DNA of 16,975 nt, taken from positions 1 to 16,975 of the forward strand of contig CAMKPI010000021.1 of assembly GCA_946414625.1 (NCBI GenBank), in the 5' to 3' direction. Position 1 is the first letter of the stretch, and every line of letters begins with the position of its first letter. Made by a program: the position numbers and the translations under genes. Shown one piece after another: positions 1 to 7,328 of this stretch. The stretch is from an uncultured Spirochaetaceae bacterium (lineage in GTDB: Bacteria; Spirochaetota; Spirochaetia; Sphaerochaetales; Sphaerochaetaceae). The notes beneath the pieces were generated by a model. That model searched no databases and was not told the DNA's origin. It worked only from the letters and a program-made list of their open reading frames with translations.

Positions 1-141
1 AATTGCTCCAGCGACAATAAGCGCCACTGCAAAAATCGTGAAGATTGTATCCACCGCGTTGCCCGGCTGAATAACGAAGATGACCCCAACCGCAATCATA
101 ATAAGCGCGATGAGGACGAATCCAAACTTTGTTTTTCCCAT
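1..141 (-). CDS. HdeD/DUF308-like membrane protein, N-terminal 47 residues (runs off window)
   Basis: This partial gene starts at an ATG at 139-141 and is open to the window edge, giving 47 residues. An AAGGAG ribosome binding site lies six bases before the ATG. After a short MGKTK start come two hydrophobic segments (about residues 7-24 and 32-47) separated by a short QPGNA turn. This pattern of a helix ending in a Gly-rich stretch, a Gln/Asn-Pro turn and another Gly-containing helix is typical of the HdeD/DUF308 family, whose members have six membrane helices in three such pairs. The family is named for an acid-resistance protein of enteric bacteria, but its role in spirochaetes is unknown. 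The rest of the gene lies outside the window, so the family call rests on one repeat pair only. No convincing promoter is visible upstream. Confidence 0.6.
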   Translation of the reverse strand, partial: MGKTKFGFVLIALIMIAVGVIFVIQPGNAVDTIFTIFAVALIVAGAI

Positions 142-609
142 ATCAAACTCCTTGCAAACAAATGCAAAATCTTTGCTTCAGTAGCCGACAAACCGAGCCA
201 TGCTGCCAGGACAGAATCCCCGCGTGGATTTTCAGAGAGAGCGTGGAATCCCAGGCTCTGCGCGGGTTCTGCGCAGGCTTTCGGGGGGTCCGTGCCCGCC
301 CAGACACCCTCGTGCACTCTGCGCAGGCTTTCGGGAAAGCCGCGCGCGCCCAGATCTCCCCAGGCGCTGCTCGGGCTTTGCACGGGCTCTCGAGGTTCCC
401 GTGCGCGTGCGCCTATATTCCCGGGCTCTGCGTAGGCACTGCGCGGACTCTTCTGCGTAGGCTCTCGGGGGGTCCGTGCCCGCCCAGATGAGTTACACAC
501 GGTCATACACATGCCGCAATCGCCTTCTCTCGATGGGCCCGTCCGCTCGCGTGCGCGAAAACCAGAACTCGCCGCCTTTTCCTGAGGAATGCGCCCGGCA
601 GGGGGCGAT
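142..609. other. 468-bp gene-free GC-rich interval
   Basis: No supportable gene lies between the stop of the DUF6675-like gene and the start of the HdeD-like gene. Open frames on both strands here are by-products of high GC and degenerate repeats: they are Arg/Pro/Gly-rich, lack ribosome binding sites and overlap one another. The central part (267-488) carries 37-bp imperfect repeats listed separately. I found no hairpin with a T-run to end the upstream gene, and no tRNA-like fold. Confidence 0.6.
267..488. repeat. Degenerate 37-bp GC-rich direct repeats, three clear copies
   Basis: Three copies begin at 268, 318 and 452, each about 37 bp. They start with TCTGCG(C/T)AGGCT(T/C)TCGGG and end with CGCCCAGA. 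Copies 1 and 3 differ at only two positions; copy 2 differs in its middle (331-345). The first two are 50 bp apart. The 134 bp between copies 2 and 3 hold weaker fragments of the same motif, such as GGGCTCTGCG at 423-432 and GGGCTCTCGAGG near 384. No copy is a clean inverted repeat and there are no unique spacers of constant length, so this is a decayed direct-repeat cluster and not a CRISPR array. Confidence 0.75.
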
Positions 610-1422
610 CTATCGCTCCGCCTGCATCCTCTCTACAAACCAGTTCTTCAGTGCCGTGACGCGGCGAGAGAACGAGCTCTCCAGATCTACGGTATAGAAG
701 ATGAAACTGATCTTCGGCTTCTGCCCAGGTATAAAAGCCGAGCCGTCGATCACGAACTCTCCGGACTTGTCGTCAAGAGTCACGGAAAGCGACATCTCCA
801 GCGCACCGCTCTCCACGCAAGTGACGCCGGCAAATCGTATCGGAGTATGGTTCCGAATCACCAAACCGAACGAGGAGCCGATGTAGTAGTCCACCGTATA
901 AGTGTTGCCGCCGAAACGGTTATCTTTCTGATACGCAAACAGCGTAAACGTGGGCTCCGCTCCGTCAGCGAACGGTGTGCTGTCCGCTCCTGTTCTGACC
1001 GCTGCAGAGCTTGCAACGTCTGTCGCCGAGGCGACGTCCGAAGCCGCTTTCACCAAGCCGGATGAAGGCAGCTCAGAAAAAACCGGGTCTTCAATACGAG
1101 ACTTCCTGTCATCAAGGTCGCTTATCAGGTAGCTATCCTCAAAAAGGGTCTTTGGCTTATAGCCCGCCCGGCGTGAGATGTACTGCAGCCCCTTCTGGGT
1201 TGAGATGGCGGTGAGCGCATTCAATACACTGAGAGCCTTCTCCTCCCGCGAAAGATTCGCGAAGTATTCAGGATATGGAACCCTTTCGGAAAGAGACACA
1301 TAGACTCCGTCCGAACCGGATCCCGCTTTTATAGTCGAAGATTCCGGAGAAACATCGGACTCGGCAGCAAAGACCGCAAAGCAGAGGGTCAAATACGCAA
1401 GAAACAACAATATCTTTTTCAT
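610..1422 (-). CDS. Exported protein of unknown function, DUF6675-like
   Basis: A 270-residue protein with a clear signal peptide: KK at residues 2-3, a hydrophobic core at 4-18 and a probable cut after AVFA (residue 19). It is therefore likely periplasmic or outer-membrane associated. Residues 55-100 form a conserved-looking block (EEKALSVLNALTAISTQKG, then YISRRAGYKPKTLFEDSY). Residues about 112-157 are an Ala/Ser/Asp-rich insert. Residues 160-270 look like a beta-rich domain ending in an amphipathic helix (RVTALKNWFVERM). The block order resembles DUF6675, a spirochaete family without known function, but I recall this from family character and could not search. The start is the ATG before KKILL at 1422; a second ATG three codons upstream (1431) is possible, and neither has a good ribosome binding site. 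The upstream PAP2 gene stops only 31 bases away, so translation may be coupled. Confidence 0.7.
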   Translation of the reverse strand: MKKILLFLAYLTLCFAVFAAESDVSPESSTIKAGSGSDGVYVSLSERVPYPEYFANLSREEKALSVLNALTAISTQKGLQYISRRAGYKPKTLFEDSYLISDLDDRKSRIEDPVFSELPSSGLVKAASDVASATDVASSAAVRTGADSTPFADGAEPTFTLFAYQKDNRFGGNTYTVDYYIGSSFGLVIRNHTPIRFAGVTCVESGALEMSLSVTLDDKSGEFVIDGSAFIPGQKPKISFIFYTVDLESSFSRRVTALKNWFVERMQAER

Positions 1423-1453
1423 TGAATTCATTAACAGAAGCCAATTCACAGGC

Positions 1454-2101
1454 TCATTCGCCGAACGCGAACGCCTCGTAAAAATTAAGCAGAGAAAGCG
1501 AGACAAGCACGGCAGCGACAACGTCCGTGAGCCAATGCAGTCCGCACATGGCCCTGAATACGCACACAAGAATGCCCACAAGCCGCAGAACCGCTGCAAT
1601 GAAAGTCCGCCCGCGTTTTCCAGCCACATCCGAGACCGAAAAGCATACGACAAACGCAAACATCGCATGAGTGGACGGATAAGAGGGCTCCAGGACTCCC
1701 ATAGGCATCACCGGGCGCGAATTCACAATAAGTGCCTTGTCGAAAAAAAGATACACAACACCGGTTGCGATATATAGTAAGACAGTAAGCCCCACATCCG
1801 GTGCAATTTTGAAACCCGAACCCTTTTTCAAAGCTGACACCAAGGCCCCGACATACATAAAGGCAACTGATGCGAACGCCACGTAAAGTCCATATGTGGA
1901 GCCGCTCCTGTAAAGGTCTCCCTTGGCATATGGGAAAAGTCGGCGCACAAGGTCGTTAAAAGTAGAGAACCCCACCGCCGACCCGCCGGGTCCTATTGGG
2001 GAGACATCGAATTTCATGACTACAGCGGTGAATATGCAGAACAGAGCGAAGAAAAACAGAGCTTTGAACAGCTTGTCATGCTTTGAAGTATTGTCGGACA
2101 T
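1454..2101 (-). CDS. PAP2-family membrane phosphatase
   Basis: A 215-residue integral membrane protein with about six hydrophobic segments (near 14-29, 72-90, 103-120, 146-158, 167-182 and 193-207). All three PAP2 phosphatase signatures are present: K122-x6-R129-P130, then P142-S-T-H145, then R183-x5-H189-x3-D193. In this family the second His forms the phospho-enzyme intermediate and the first acts as acid. Substrates range from phosphatidate and phosphatidylglycerophosphate to undecaprenyl pyrophosphate, and the sequence alone does not choose between them. The active site would face the periplasm. The start ATG follows a GGGGGA ribosome binding site. It is the first gene of a probable two-gene unit with the exported protein downstream, and a terminator at 2341-2376 isolates it from the gene before. 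Confidence 0.88.
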   Translation of the reverse strand: MSDNTSKHDKLFKALFFFALFCIFTAVVMKFDVSPIGPGGSAVGFSTFNDLVRRLFPYAKGDLYRSGSTYGLYVAFASVAFMYVGALVSALKKGSGFKIAPDVGLTVLLYIATGVVYLFFDKALIVNSRPVMPMGVLEPSYPSTHAMFAFVVCFSVSDVAGKRGRTFIAAVLRLVGILVCVFRAMCGLHWLTDVVAAVLVSLSLLNFYEAFAFGE

Positions 2102-2350
2102 AGATCCCCCTAACCGTATCTATCTGCTATTGCGTTATCGCTGAATGTGAAATCAATACTTATTCTACACGCGATGGCATAGACGCCTATGCCCAGGGCT
2201 TGGCACCCGCCGCAAAACACCTGGAAGATTATTTTACCGCCATAACGATTAAATTTCAAACGGGCATCCCGGGCTCTGAAACACGAAAGCCAAACAAGGA
2301 AGCAGGAATTGCCCCTGTCCGTCGCAAAATTCACAAGCCATGAAAAACAA
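2102..2350 (-). other. Leader region of the PAP2 gene with an 18-bp inverted repeat
   Basis: About 250 bp lie between the terminator at 2341-2376 and the PAP2 start. They must hold the promoter for this unit, but I see no convincing -35/-10 pair; TAGAAT on the minus strand at 2162-2167 is a possible -10 without a good partner. Just upstream of it, at 2176-2193, is a perfect inverted repeat with 7-bp arms (GGCATAG/CTATGCC) and a 4-bp centre, which could be an operator or a small hairpin. A 74-codon open frame here (2110-2334, minus) is not supported. Confidence 0.4.
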
Positions 2351-2376
2351 AGCGGCGGGACAAAACATCCCGCCGC
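2341..2376 (-). terminator. Intrinsic terminator after the InlB-repeat protein gene
   Basis: On the minus strand a perfect 9-bp GC-rich stem (GCGGCGGGA/TCCCGCCGC, 2352-2376) with a 7-base loop is followed by TTTGTTTTT (2341-2351). It lies 12 bases past the stop codon at 2389. Confidence 0.9.
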
Positions 2377-2388
2377 CGGGGGAAAAAC

Positions 2389-3534
2389 TCATTCTACCGT
2401 GAAGAGAGCATCCTGAGACAGCAGCACCCCTTCAGAATCGGACACAGTCAAAGTACCCTTCAGAGAAGTTCCTGCCGCCGCCTTGGTTATCACTCTGAAA
2501 CGGGCGGAAGCCTCTTCCGAGACAGAGAGGAATCTTGTGCTCAGCGTTGGGGTGAGAATCACAAAAAGCGGATCGTCACTCTCGAATTTCACCTCCACTC
2601 CCGCAAGGTTCTCGCTGCCGGTATTCTTCAAATCGAAAACCACATCAGCCTGCCTGCCCTTAGGAAGGACATTACCATCCTGTCCTTTCACTGAAAGACC
2701 GGTCATATCCAAGTGCCTGCCCTGCTTGATGTCGGGGTTAGGAGAGAAGACCGCGTAGAGTGTCGTATCTTTCACCGGCATCTTGATCCTGTCTCCCTCC
2801 CTGTATGCAACTTCTCCGTTCTCAGTCAGTGCCCAGCCCTGGAACAGCATCGCCCCATTCGGGCCTTTCAGCATCGGAACTTCAATCTCGGAACCGGGGT
2901 TCGCCGTGAACGTGCTGGAATAATTGAAATTATCGCTGCTGTTCACAAATTTCAGGACAGGATAGTAAAACTCGCTGTACCTGTAGAGCCAATCGGCATT
3001 CTCGTAGTCGTCATCGGCAAGAGACGCCAAAATCTTTTCGGAGCGTTCCTTTGAAAGCACAGGCCTCTGGAGCTCATGAAGAGCCTTCTTTGCTTCGCGG
3101 TACGCAATCGCGTCGTCCTTGTCGTATGCCATCTCAAGCCTTGCGGTGAGTTCCTCGTACCGGGAGACGAAGTCTTCCCATTCGCTCTGAAAGGCGGAAA
3201 TCTCGGGGTTCGTCCCGCTTTCGCCCTTGGATACAGAACTGGACGAAGCGCTGCCGGAGCCCGAACCAGTCACAGAAAGGGGCGAAGAAGCCTTCTCTGA
3301 AGACGCCGCTGCCGGCGAAGAGGTATCCATGGCGGAAGAGGTCGCCCCGTCTGCCTGAGAAGCCTTGACGGAGTCGGATGCACTCTCCTGAGCGGAAGCA
3401 ACCCGGTTTTCAACAGCGGTGTTCTCTACCGCCGCTTTCGCATTCTTCTCCTTGCCGCCTTTCGCAAACGCAAAAGACGCCGTCAGAAGAACCAGGAGAA
3501 TGACCAAAATATTTCTAAAAAAAGTTTTTTTCAT
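2389..3534 (-). CDS. Exported protein with an InlB-type B-repeat and C-terminal beta domain
   Basis: A 381-residue secreted protein. Residues 1-24 are a signal peptide (MKKTFFRN, hydrophobic core, cut after AFA); no lipobox cysteine is present. Residues 25-108 are an Ala/Ser/Lys-rich, presumably disordered linker. Residues 110-195 are charged and predicted helical. Residues about 207-263 match the Listeria-Bacteroides (InlB B-repeat, Flg_new-like) pattern: an opening beta strand, FQGWALTENGEV in the GW-turn position, and TTLYAVF at the end. Residues 285-381 look like an Ig/CARDB-type beta sandwich (ADVVFDLKNTGSENLAGVEVKF). Such proteins are usually surface or periplasmic adhesive or scaffold modules; no catalytic motif is seen. 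GAGGTGA precedes the ATG and a candidate promoter sits at 3570-3598. It is probably transcribed alone, since terminators lie before and after it. The specific function is unknown. Confidence 0.8.
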   Translation of the reverse strand: MKKTFFRNILVILLVLLTASFAFAKGGKEKNAKAAVENTAVENRVASAQESASDSVKASQADGATSSAMDTSSPAAASSEKASSPLSVTGSGSGSASSSSVSKGESGTNPEISAFQSEWEDFVSRYEELTARLEMAYDKDDAIAYREAKKALHELQRPVLSKERSEKILASLADDDYENADWLYRYSEFYYPVLKFVNSSDNFNYSSTFTANPGSEIEVPMLKGPNGAMLFQGWALTENGEVAYREGDRIKMPVKDTTLYAVFSPNPDIKQGRHLDMTGLSVKGQDGNVLPKGRQADVVFDLKNTGSENLAGVEVKFESDDPLFVILTPTLSTRFLSVSEEASARFRVITKAAAGTSLKGTLTVSDSEGVLLSQDALFTVE

Positions 3535-3569
3535 GTTTCACCTCGTTTCTTTTCGATTTCAACACAGGT

Positions 3570-3598
3570 AATTTACACCAAATGATTTTATTCGACAA
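3570..3598 (-). promoter_or_regulatory. Candidate sigma-70 promoter for the InlB-repeat protein gene
   Basis: On the minus strand TTGTCG (3593-3598) and TAAATT (3570-3575) are separated by 17 bases. Each matches consensus at four of six positions. The region is AT-rich and lies 36 bases before the start codon, downstream of the secA terminators. Confidence 0.4.
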
Positions 3599-3650
3599 AA
3601 GAAACGGCTCTCCGACACAAAATCGACACATTGACATGGGAGAGGCATCG

Positions 3651-3676
3651 CAAAAAAAAAGCGGGCTTCCGCCCGC
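3651..3676 (-). terminator. Second intrinsic terminator in the secA - InlB-protein gap
   Basis: On the minus strand a 6-bp stem GCGGGC/GCCCGC (3661-3676) closed by a GGAA (GNRA) tetraloop is followed by nine T residues (3652-3660). It is nearly identical to the hairpin at 3793-3817 and would back up that terminator. Confidence 0.85.
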
Positions 3677-3820
3677 CGTGCTCTGAATTCATAGTTCTGC
3701 CCCGAGAGCTGCTGTTAATCGCCCTGGTTTTAAGCAGGCTTTCGCCCGCCGCGCTCAGCATATCGAGCCGCCCTGGGAGGAAGAGCGTCGCCAAAAAAAG
3801 GCGGGCTTCCGCCCGCCATG
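3661..3820. repeat. Three roughly 70-bp terminator-like modules in tandem
   Basis: The element GGGCTT(T/C)CGCCCGCC occurs near 3663, 3736 and 3803, about 67-72 bp apart. The outer two keep a perfect stem and an A-run (T-run on the transcribed strand). The middle copy has a broken stem and no T-run. The flanks also match: GGGAGAGGCATCGC plus an A-run before copy 1 and GGGAGGAAGAGCGTCGCC plus an A-run before copy 3. This suggests duplication of the secA terminator followed by decay of the middle copy. The 123 bp between the two working terminators hold no gene. Confidence 0.7.
3793..3817 (-). terminator. Intrinsic terminator directly after secA
   Basis: On the minus strand a 7-bp stem GGCGGGC/GCCCGCC (3800-3817) with a GGAA tetraloop is followed by TTTTTTT (3793-3799). 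The hairpin starts 9 bases past the secA stop codon. Confidence 0.9.
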
Positions 3821-3825
3821 CGCCA

Positions 3826-6684
3826 TTATTCCCCAGTGTTTCTTCCGTGGCAGTTTTTGTATTTCTTTCCGCTGCCGCACGGACAAGGGTCGTTTCGCCC
3901 CACCTTGGGAGCCGAACGGACAACCTGCACAGGGCTTGTCTGTCCTGCGTCTGCATCCCTCCGGGCGGCAGACGCGGCTTTTTCCGCCTTTCTGCGAAGC
4001 GCATCGTTCGCAGTCTCTTTTCCGTCTCCTTTTGATCCTGCGTTTCCGTCCTGTCCCGGAGTACCTGCGAAGCCTGACGACTCAGCATGAGTCTCGGTTA
4101 TCCTCACCTGTCTCCGGCGCACTGCCGGGGTATTCTCCGCATCAGAATCACGCCGTATCTGAACCTTGTTCAGTATGCGTGACATCTGTTTCTTGATGTT
4201 CAGTATCATCTTGTCGAAGATGTCAAACCCCTCCAGCTTGTATTCCACAAGCGGGTTTTTCTGGGCATAAGACCTGAGAGAGACCGCATCGCGGAGATCT
4301 TCCAGTTCCTCAAGGTGATTCTGCCAGAAGGAATCCACCTGGTGCAGGTAGTTCTGTTGGATAAAGAAGGAGAACATGGCTCTGTCAATCGGGGACAGCT
4401 TCGCTTCAATCGAGGTTCTGAACGCCGCCTTGATCCGCTGTGAAAGTTCCGCGGCCGACAGCGAGGGATCATCCTTCGCCGGAGAATAATCGAATCCCGT
4501 GTTGTCCGAAACAAGGCGTACCGTATCCTCCAGCCGTCCTTCCTCGCGTCCGCTGGCGCGTTCCTCAACGCTCTCCTCAATCAGGTCCTCGCACGCGCGG
4601 GCGGCACGCTCCGTGCAATTCTCATCCTGCAATATCTCATCCCGCTGAGCATATATGAAATTCCGCTGCTCGTTCAGGACGTCGTCGTACTCCAAAAGAT
4701 GCTTGCGGATGTCGAAATTGTGCTCCTCCACCCTTTTTTGTGCCGTCTCAATCATCCGGCTCACCATAGGATGTTCCAGCGGGGAGCCGTCATTCATTCC
4801 AAGGCGGCCCACCATACTCCGGATGCTGTCCCGCGCAAAAAGACGCAGCAAATTATCCTCAAATGATACAAAGAATCGGGATGTGCCCGGGTCTCCCTGC
4901 CTTCCGGAGCGGCCGCGCAGCTGATTGTCAATTCGTCGGGATTCGTGGCGTTCCGTTCCGATTATGTAAAGCCCGCCAAGGCTCTTCACTCGCTCGTAGC
5001 GGGCGCGCCACTCCGGATAAGCCTGACGTCTCGCCGCTTCCAAAGTCGCCTCGTCCGCCTCCGACCCGCAGATTTTCCTGGCAAGATAGTCTATAGAGCC
5101 GCCAAGCTTTATGTCGGTTCCGCGGCCTGCCATGTTTGTGGCAATTGTCACGGCTCCTTCCGCGCCGGCGTTTTCGATGATCACCGCCTCGCGAGCGTGG
5201 TTCTTTGCGTTCAAAACCTCGTGCTTTATCCCTTCCCGCCGCAGCATGGAAGACAGAAGCTCGGATTTTTCTATCGAAACCGTACCCACCAGAACCGGTT
5301 GCCCCGTCTCATGAATCCGCTTTATCTCATCCACCACAGCCTTGAATTTGAAAGCCTCTGTGAGATAGACGAAGTCATTCAGGTCCTGCCTTATCACAGG
5401 AACGTTCGTTGGGATCACAACCACATCAAGATGGTAGATCTCATTGAACTCAATAGCCTCGGTGTCCGCCGTGCCTGTCATGCCGGACAGCTTTCCGTAC
5501 ATGCGGAAGAAGTTTTGGAACGTTCTCGTGGCGAGAGTCCTGTTCCTGCCCAGAACCTTTATGTGCTCTTTTGCTTCTATTGCTTGGTGAAGCCCTCCGG
5601 AATAGCGCCTACCGTAGAGAATGCGGCCGGTAAACTCGTCGACAATCTGCACTTCGCCGTCCACAACCACGTAGTCGGTGTCTCGCTTGTACAGATGTTT
5701 TGCCACCACCGCCTGGGTCACATAATGGATATACTCAAAATTCTCGTCGCTGTAGAGACTGCCATGGATTATCGAAAGACGCTGGAGGATCTCCTCCATG
5801 TGCGCCATTCCCTCCTTGGTGAACGACACGCGGCGGCCTTTCTCGTCGAGCATGAAGTCCCCGTCAGGCTCAGTCTTCGCCCCGTCCTCAAAACGCGCAA
5901 AGGCGGAAAACTCCGGATAATCGCCCGTCAGAGGATCCTTTTCGCATTCTTTCAGATACCCCGCCGCGCGCTCCGCCTGTCGGGCAAACTCCGTGTCGTC
6001 GTCCGCCTGTCCGGAAATTATCAGAGGTGTGCGCGCCTCGTCAATGAGGATGGAGTCGATCTCGTCCACAATACAGTACGAGTGTTTCGGCTGAATCTTG
6101 TCCGAATAGCGGCTCTTCATGTTGTCGCGGAGATAATCAAAGCCGAACTCGTTGTTTGTCCCGTATGTTATGTCCGCCTTGTACGCCTCCCGGCGGCGCT
6201 CATTGTCCATATCGGAGAGGATTACCCCAACGCTGAGCCCGAGGAACTTGTACACGCGCCCCATCCACTCTGCGTCGCGGGAAGCAAGATAGTCGTTCAC
6301 CGTCACGACATGGACGCCCTCCCCTGTAAGCGCGTTGAGATACGCGGCAGGAACGCAGGTGAGGGTCTTGCCTTCTCCTGTTTTCATCTCGAGGATCTTA
6401 CCCTGATGGAGGACAACGGCGCCCATTATCTGGACGTCGTAGTGACGCTCTCCCAGTACTCTCCTCGAGGCCTCCCGCGCAAGGGCGAAGGCTTCGGGCA
6501 GAAGCGCGTCGAGGCTCTCCCCGGCCCTGTATCGTTCGCGGAGCCTGGACGTTTCGGCGGGGAAATCCTCATCCGCCAATGCCGCCGCCCAGTCTTCCTT
6601 GGCATTCACCTTCTCAAGAATCGGCGTAAGCGCCTTCAGGTCCTTGTCCTTCTTTGAGCCGAATATCGCTGTAAGCAAACTCAT
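3826..6684 (-). CDS. secA: Preprotein translocase ATPase subunit SecA
   Basis: SecA drives proteins through the SecYEG channel by ATP hydrolysis at the inner membrane. The protein has 952 residues, at the long end of the family. Visible motifs in order: Walker A MKTGEGKT (100-107); the DEAD-like box VDEIDS (206-211) followed by ILIDEARTPLIISG; the preprotein cross-linking region, with a variable insert near 225-285; GMTGTA (401-406); and the second nucleotide-binding fold motif NMAGRGTDIKLGG (517-529). The C-terminus has a Lys/Ala-rich linker (about 860-925) and an intact zinc-binding SEC-C motif with C934, C936, C945 and H946, which in relatives binds SecB or ribosomes. The ATG at 6684 lies 20 bases past the stop of the phosphoribosyltransferase gene with a GGGA-type ribosome binding site between, so the two are probably one transcript. 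Confidence 0.98.
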   Translation of the reverse strand: MSLLTAIFGSKKDKDLKALTPILEKVNAKEDWAAALADEDFPAETSRLRERYRAGESLDALLPEAFALAREASRRVLGERHYDVQIMGAVVLHQGKILEMKTGEGKTLTCVPAAYLNALTGEGVHVVTVNDYLASRDAEWMGRVYKFLGLSVGVILSDMDNERRREAYKADITYGTNNEFGFDYLRDNMKSRYSDKIQPKHSYCIVDEIDSILIDEARTPLIISGQADDDTEFARQAERAAGYLKECEKDPLTGDYPEFSAFARFEDGAKTEPDGDFMLDEKGRRVSFTKEGMAHMEEILQRLSIIHGSLYSDENFEYIHYVTQAVVAKHLYKRDTDYVVVDGEVQIVDEFTGRILYGRRYSGGLHQAIEAKEHIKVLGRNRTLATRTFQNFFRMYGKLSGMTGTADTEAIEFNEIYHLDVVVIPTNVPVIRQDLNDFVYLTEAFKFKAVVDEIKRIHETGQPVLVGTVSIEKSELLSSMLRREGIKHEVLNAKNHAREAVIIENAGAEGAVTIATNMAGRGTDIKLGGSIDYLARKICGSEADEATLEAARRQAYPEWRARYERVKSLGGLYIIGTERHESRRIDNQLRGRSGRQGDPGTSRFFVSFEDNLLRLFARDSIRSMVGRLGMNDGSPLEHPMVSRMIETAQKRVEEHNFDIRKHLLEYDDVLNEQRNFIYAQRDEILQDENCTERAARACEDLIEESVEERASGREEGRLEDTVRLVSDNTGFDYSPAKDDPSLSAAELSQRIKAAFRTSIEAKLSPIDRAMFSFFIQQNYLHQVDSFWQNHLEELEDLRDAVSLRSYAQKNPLVEYKLEGFDIFDKMILNIKKQMSRILNKVQIRRDSDAENTPAVRRRQVRITETHAESSGFAGTPGQDGNAGSKGDGKETANDALRRKAEKAASAARRDADAGQTSPVQVVRSAPKVGRNDPCPCGSGKKYKNCHGRNTGE

Positions 6685-6704
6685 TTCAGAGTCCCTCTCC
6701 CGTG

Positions 6705-7328
6705 TCAGTTCTTTATTTTGTGGAGGATTTCCCGAACCTCCGGATCGCTGTAAACCTCATCGATCTCGCTGTCCTGCAGACCCTCGTACTCATGGCACAG
6801 ATAGTGGATCCACGTCTCCTCTTCCTTTGATTTCAGTACATGCTTCCTGCAATAATAGTCGGGCTGGATCGGAAGGGGCTTGTGCTCGGCGTACTTGTAC
6901 ACTGGCACTTTGTAGTCGTAAACGGCAATTTTCACGTCTTTGCGCTCGATTCCCTTGTCCAGGACAACCTGGGCGAGCTTGTTCACCGTGTTGCCCGTGT
7001 CGAAAATGTCGTCCACAATCAGCACCTTGTCTCCCGAGCGAAGATAATCCGGGCTGTATGTCCATCCGTCAACGAAGACCTTGGTCTGCTCTCCGGGAAT
7101 CTGACTCTCGCGGCTTCGCGCGACAACCGCGGCGTAGAGCACCGGACGATGGCCCTCCTTCTTGCAGACAAGTTTGTAAAACTCGGAGATAACATTTGCC
7201 AGGTACACCCCGCCCCTTAGGGAGCAGTAGATTACATCAGGCATGAAACCGTCCTCGTAGTACATCTTCGCGGCCAGCTTCAACGCGCTGTCCCTGATCA
7301 CATCCGGCGTGATGAATTCTTTTGACAT
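6705..7328 (-). CDS. Purine-type phosphoribosyltransferase
   Basis: A 207-residue cytosolic enzyme of the type I phosphoribosyltransferase fold. The PRPP-binding signature VLIVDDIFDTGNT is at 102-114 (two adjacent acidic residues, then the TG-T loop), and a pyrophosphate loop CSLRGG is at 35-40. The C-terminal part (PDYYCRK...WIHYLCHEYEGL, about 156-183) resembles the hood of xanthine/guanine or hypoxanthine phosphoribosyltransferases, which salvage a free purine base with PRPP. The exact base cannot be read from the sequence, so no symbol is given; a regulatory or other phosphoribosyltransferase-fold role is the alternative. AAGGAG lies seven bases before the ATG. The gene is followed after 20 bases by secA. 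Spirochaetes commonly depend on purine salvage, which fits but does not prove the assignment. Confidence 0.85.
   Translation of the reverse strand: MSKEFITPDVIRDSALKLAAKMYYEDGFMPDVIYCSLRGGVYLANVISEFYKLVCKKEGHRPVLYAAVVARSRESQIPGEQTKVFVDGWTYSPDYLRSGDKVLIVDDIFDTGNTVNKLAQVVLDKGIERKDVKIAVYDYKVPVYKYAEHKPLPIQPDYYCRKHVLKSKEEETWIHYLCHEYEGLQDSEIDEVYSDPEVREILHKIKN

Noticed and set aside
267..488. Possible CRISPR array or rho-independent terminator cluster.
   Set aside because: Irregular spacing (50 and 134 bp), decayed copies, and no inverted repeat with a T-run.
96..512. A 138-codon frame on the minus strand and overlapping plus-strand frames (129-491).
   Set aside because: They translate the degenerate repeats into Arg/Pro/Ala-rich peptides, overlap the HdeD-like gene start and lack ribosome binding sites.
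2110..2334. A 74-codon minus-strand frame before the PAP2 gene.
   Set aside because: No ribosome binding site, mixed composition with no domain, and it occupies the region where the promoter and inverted repeat lie.
3588..4088. A 166-codon minus-strand frame across the secA 3' end.
   Set aside because: It overlaps secA in another frame and its apparent internal repeats come from the duplicated terminators.
4945..6657. A 570-codon open frame on the plus strand.
   Set aside because: It is fully antisense to secA, whose motifs are intact; the protein has no recognisable domain and no ribosome binding site. High GC third positions explain the open frame.
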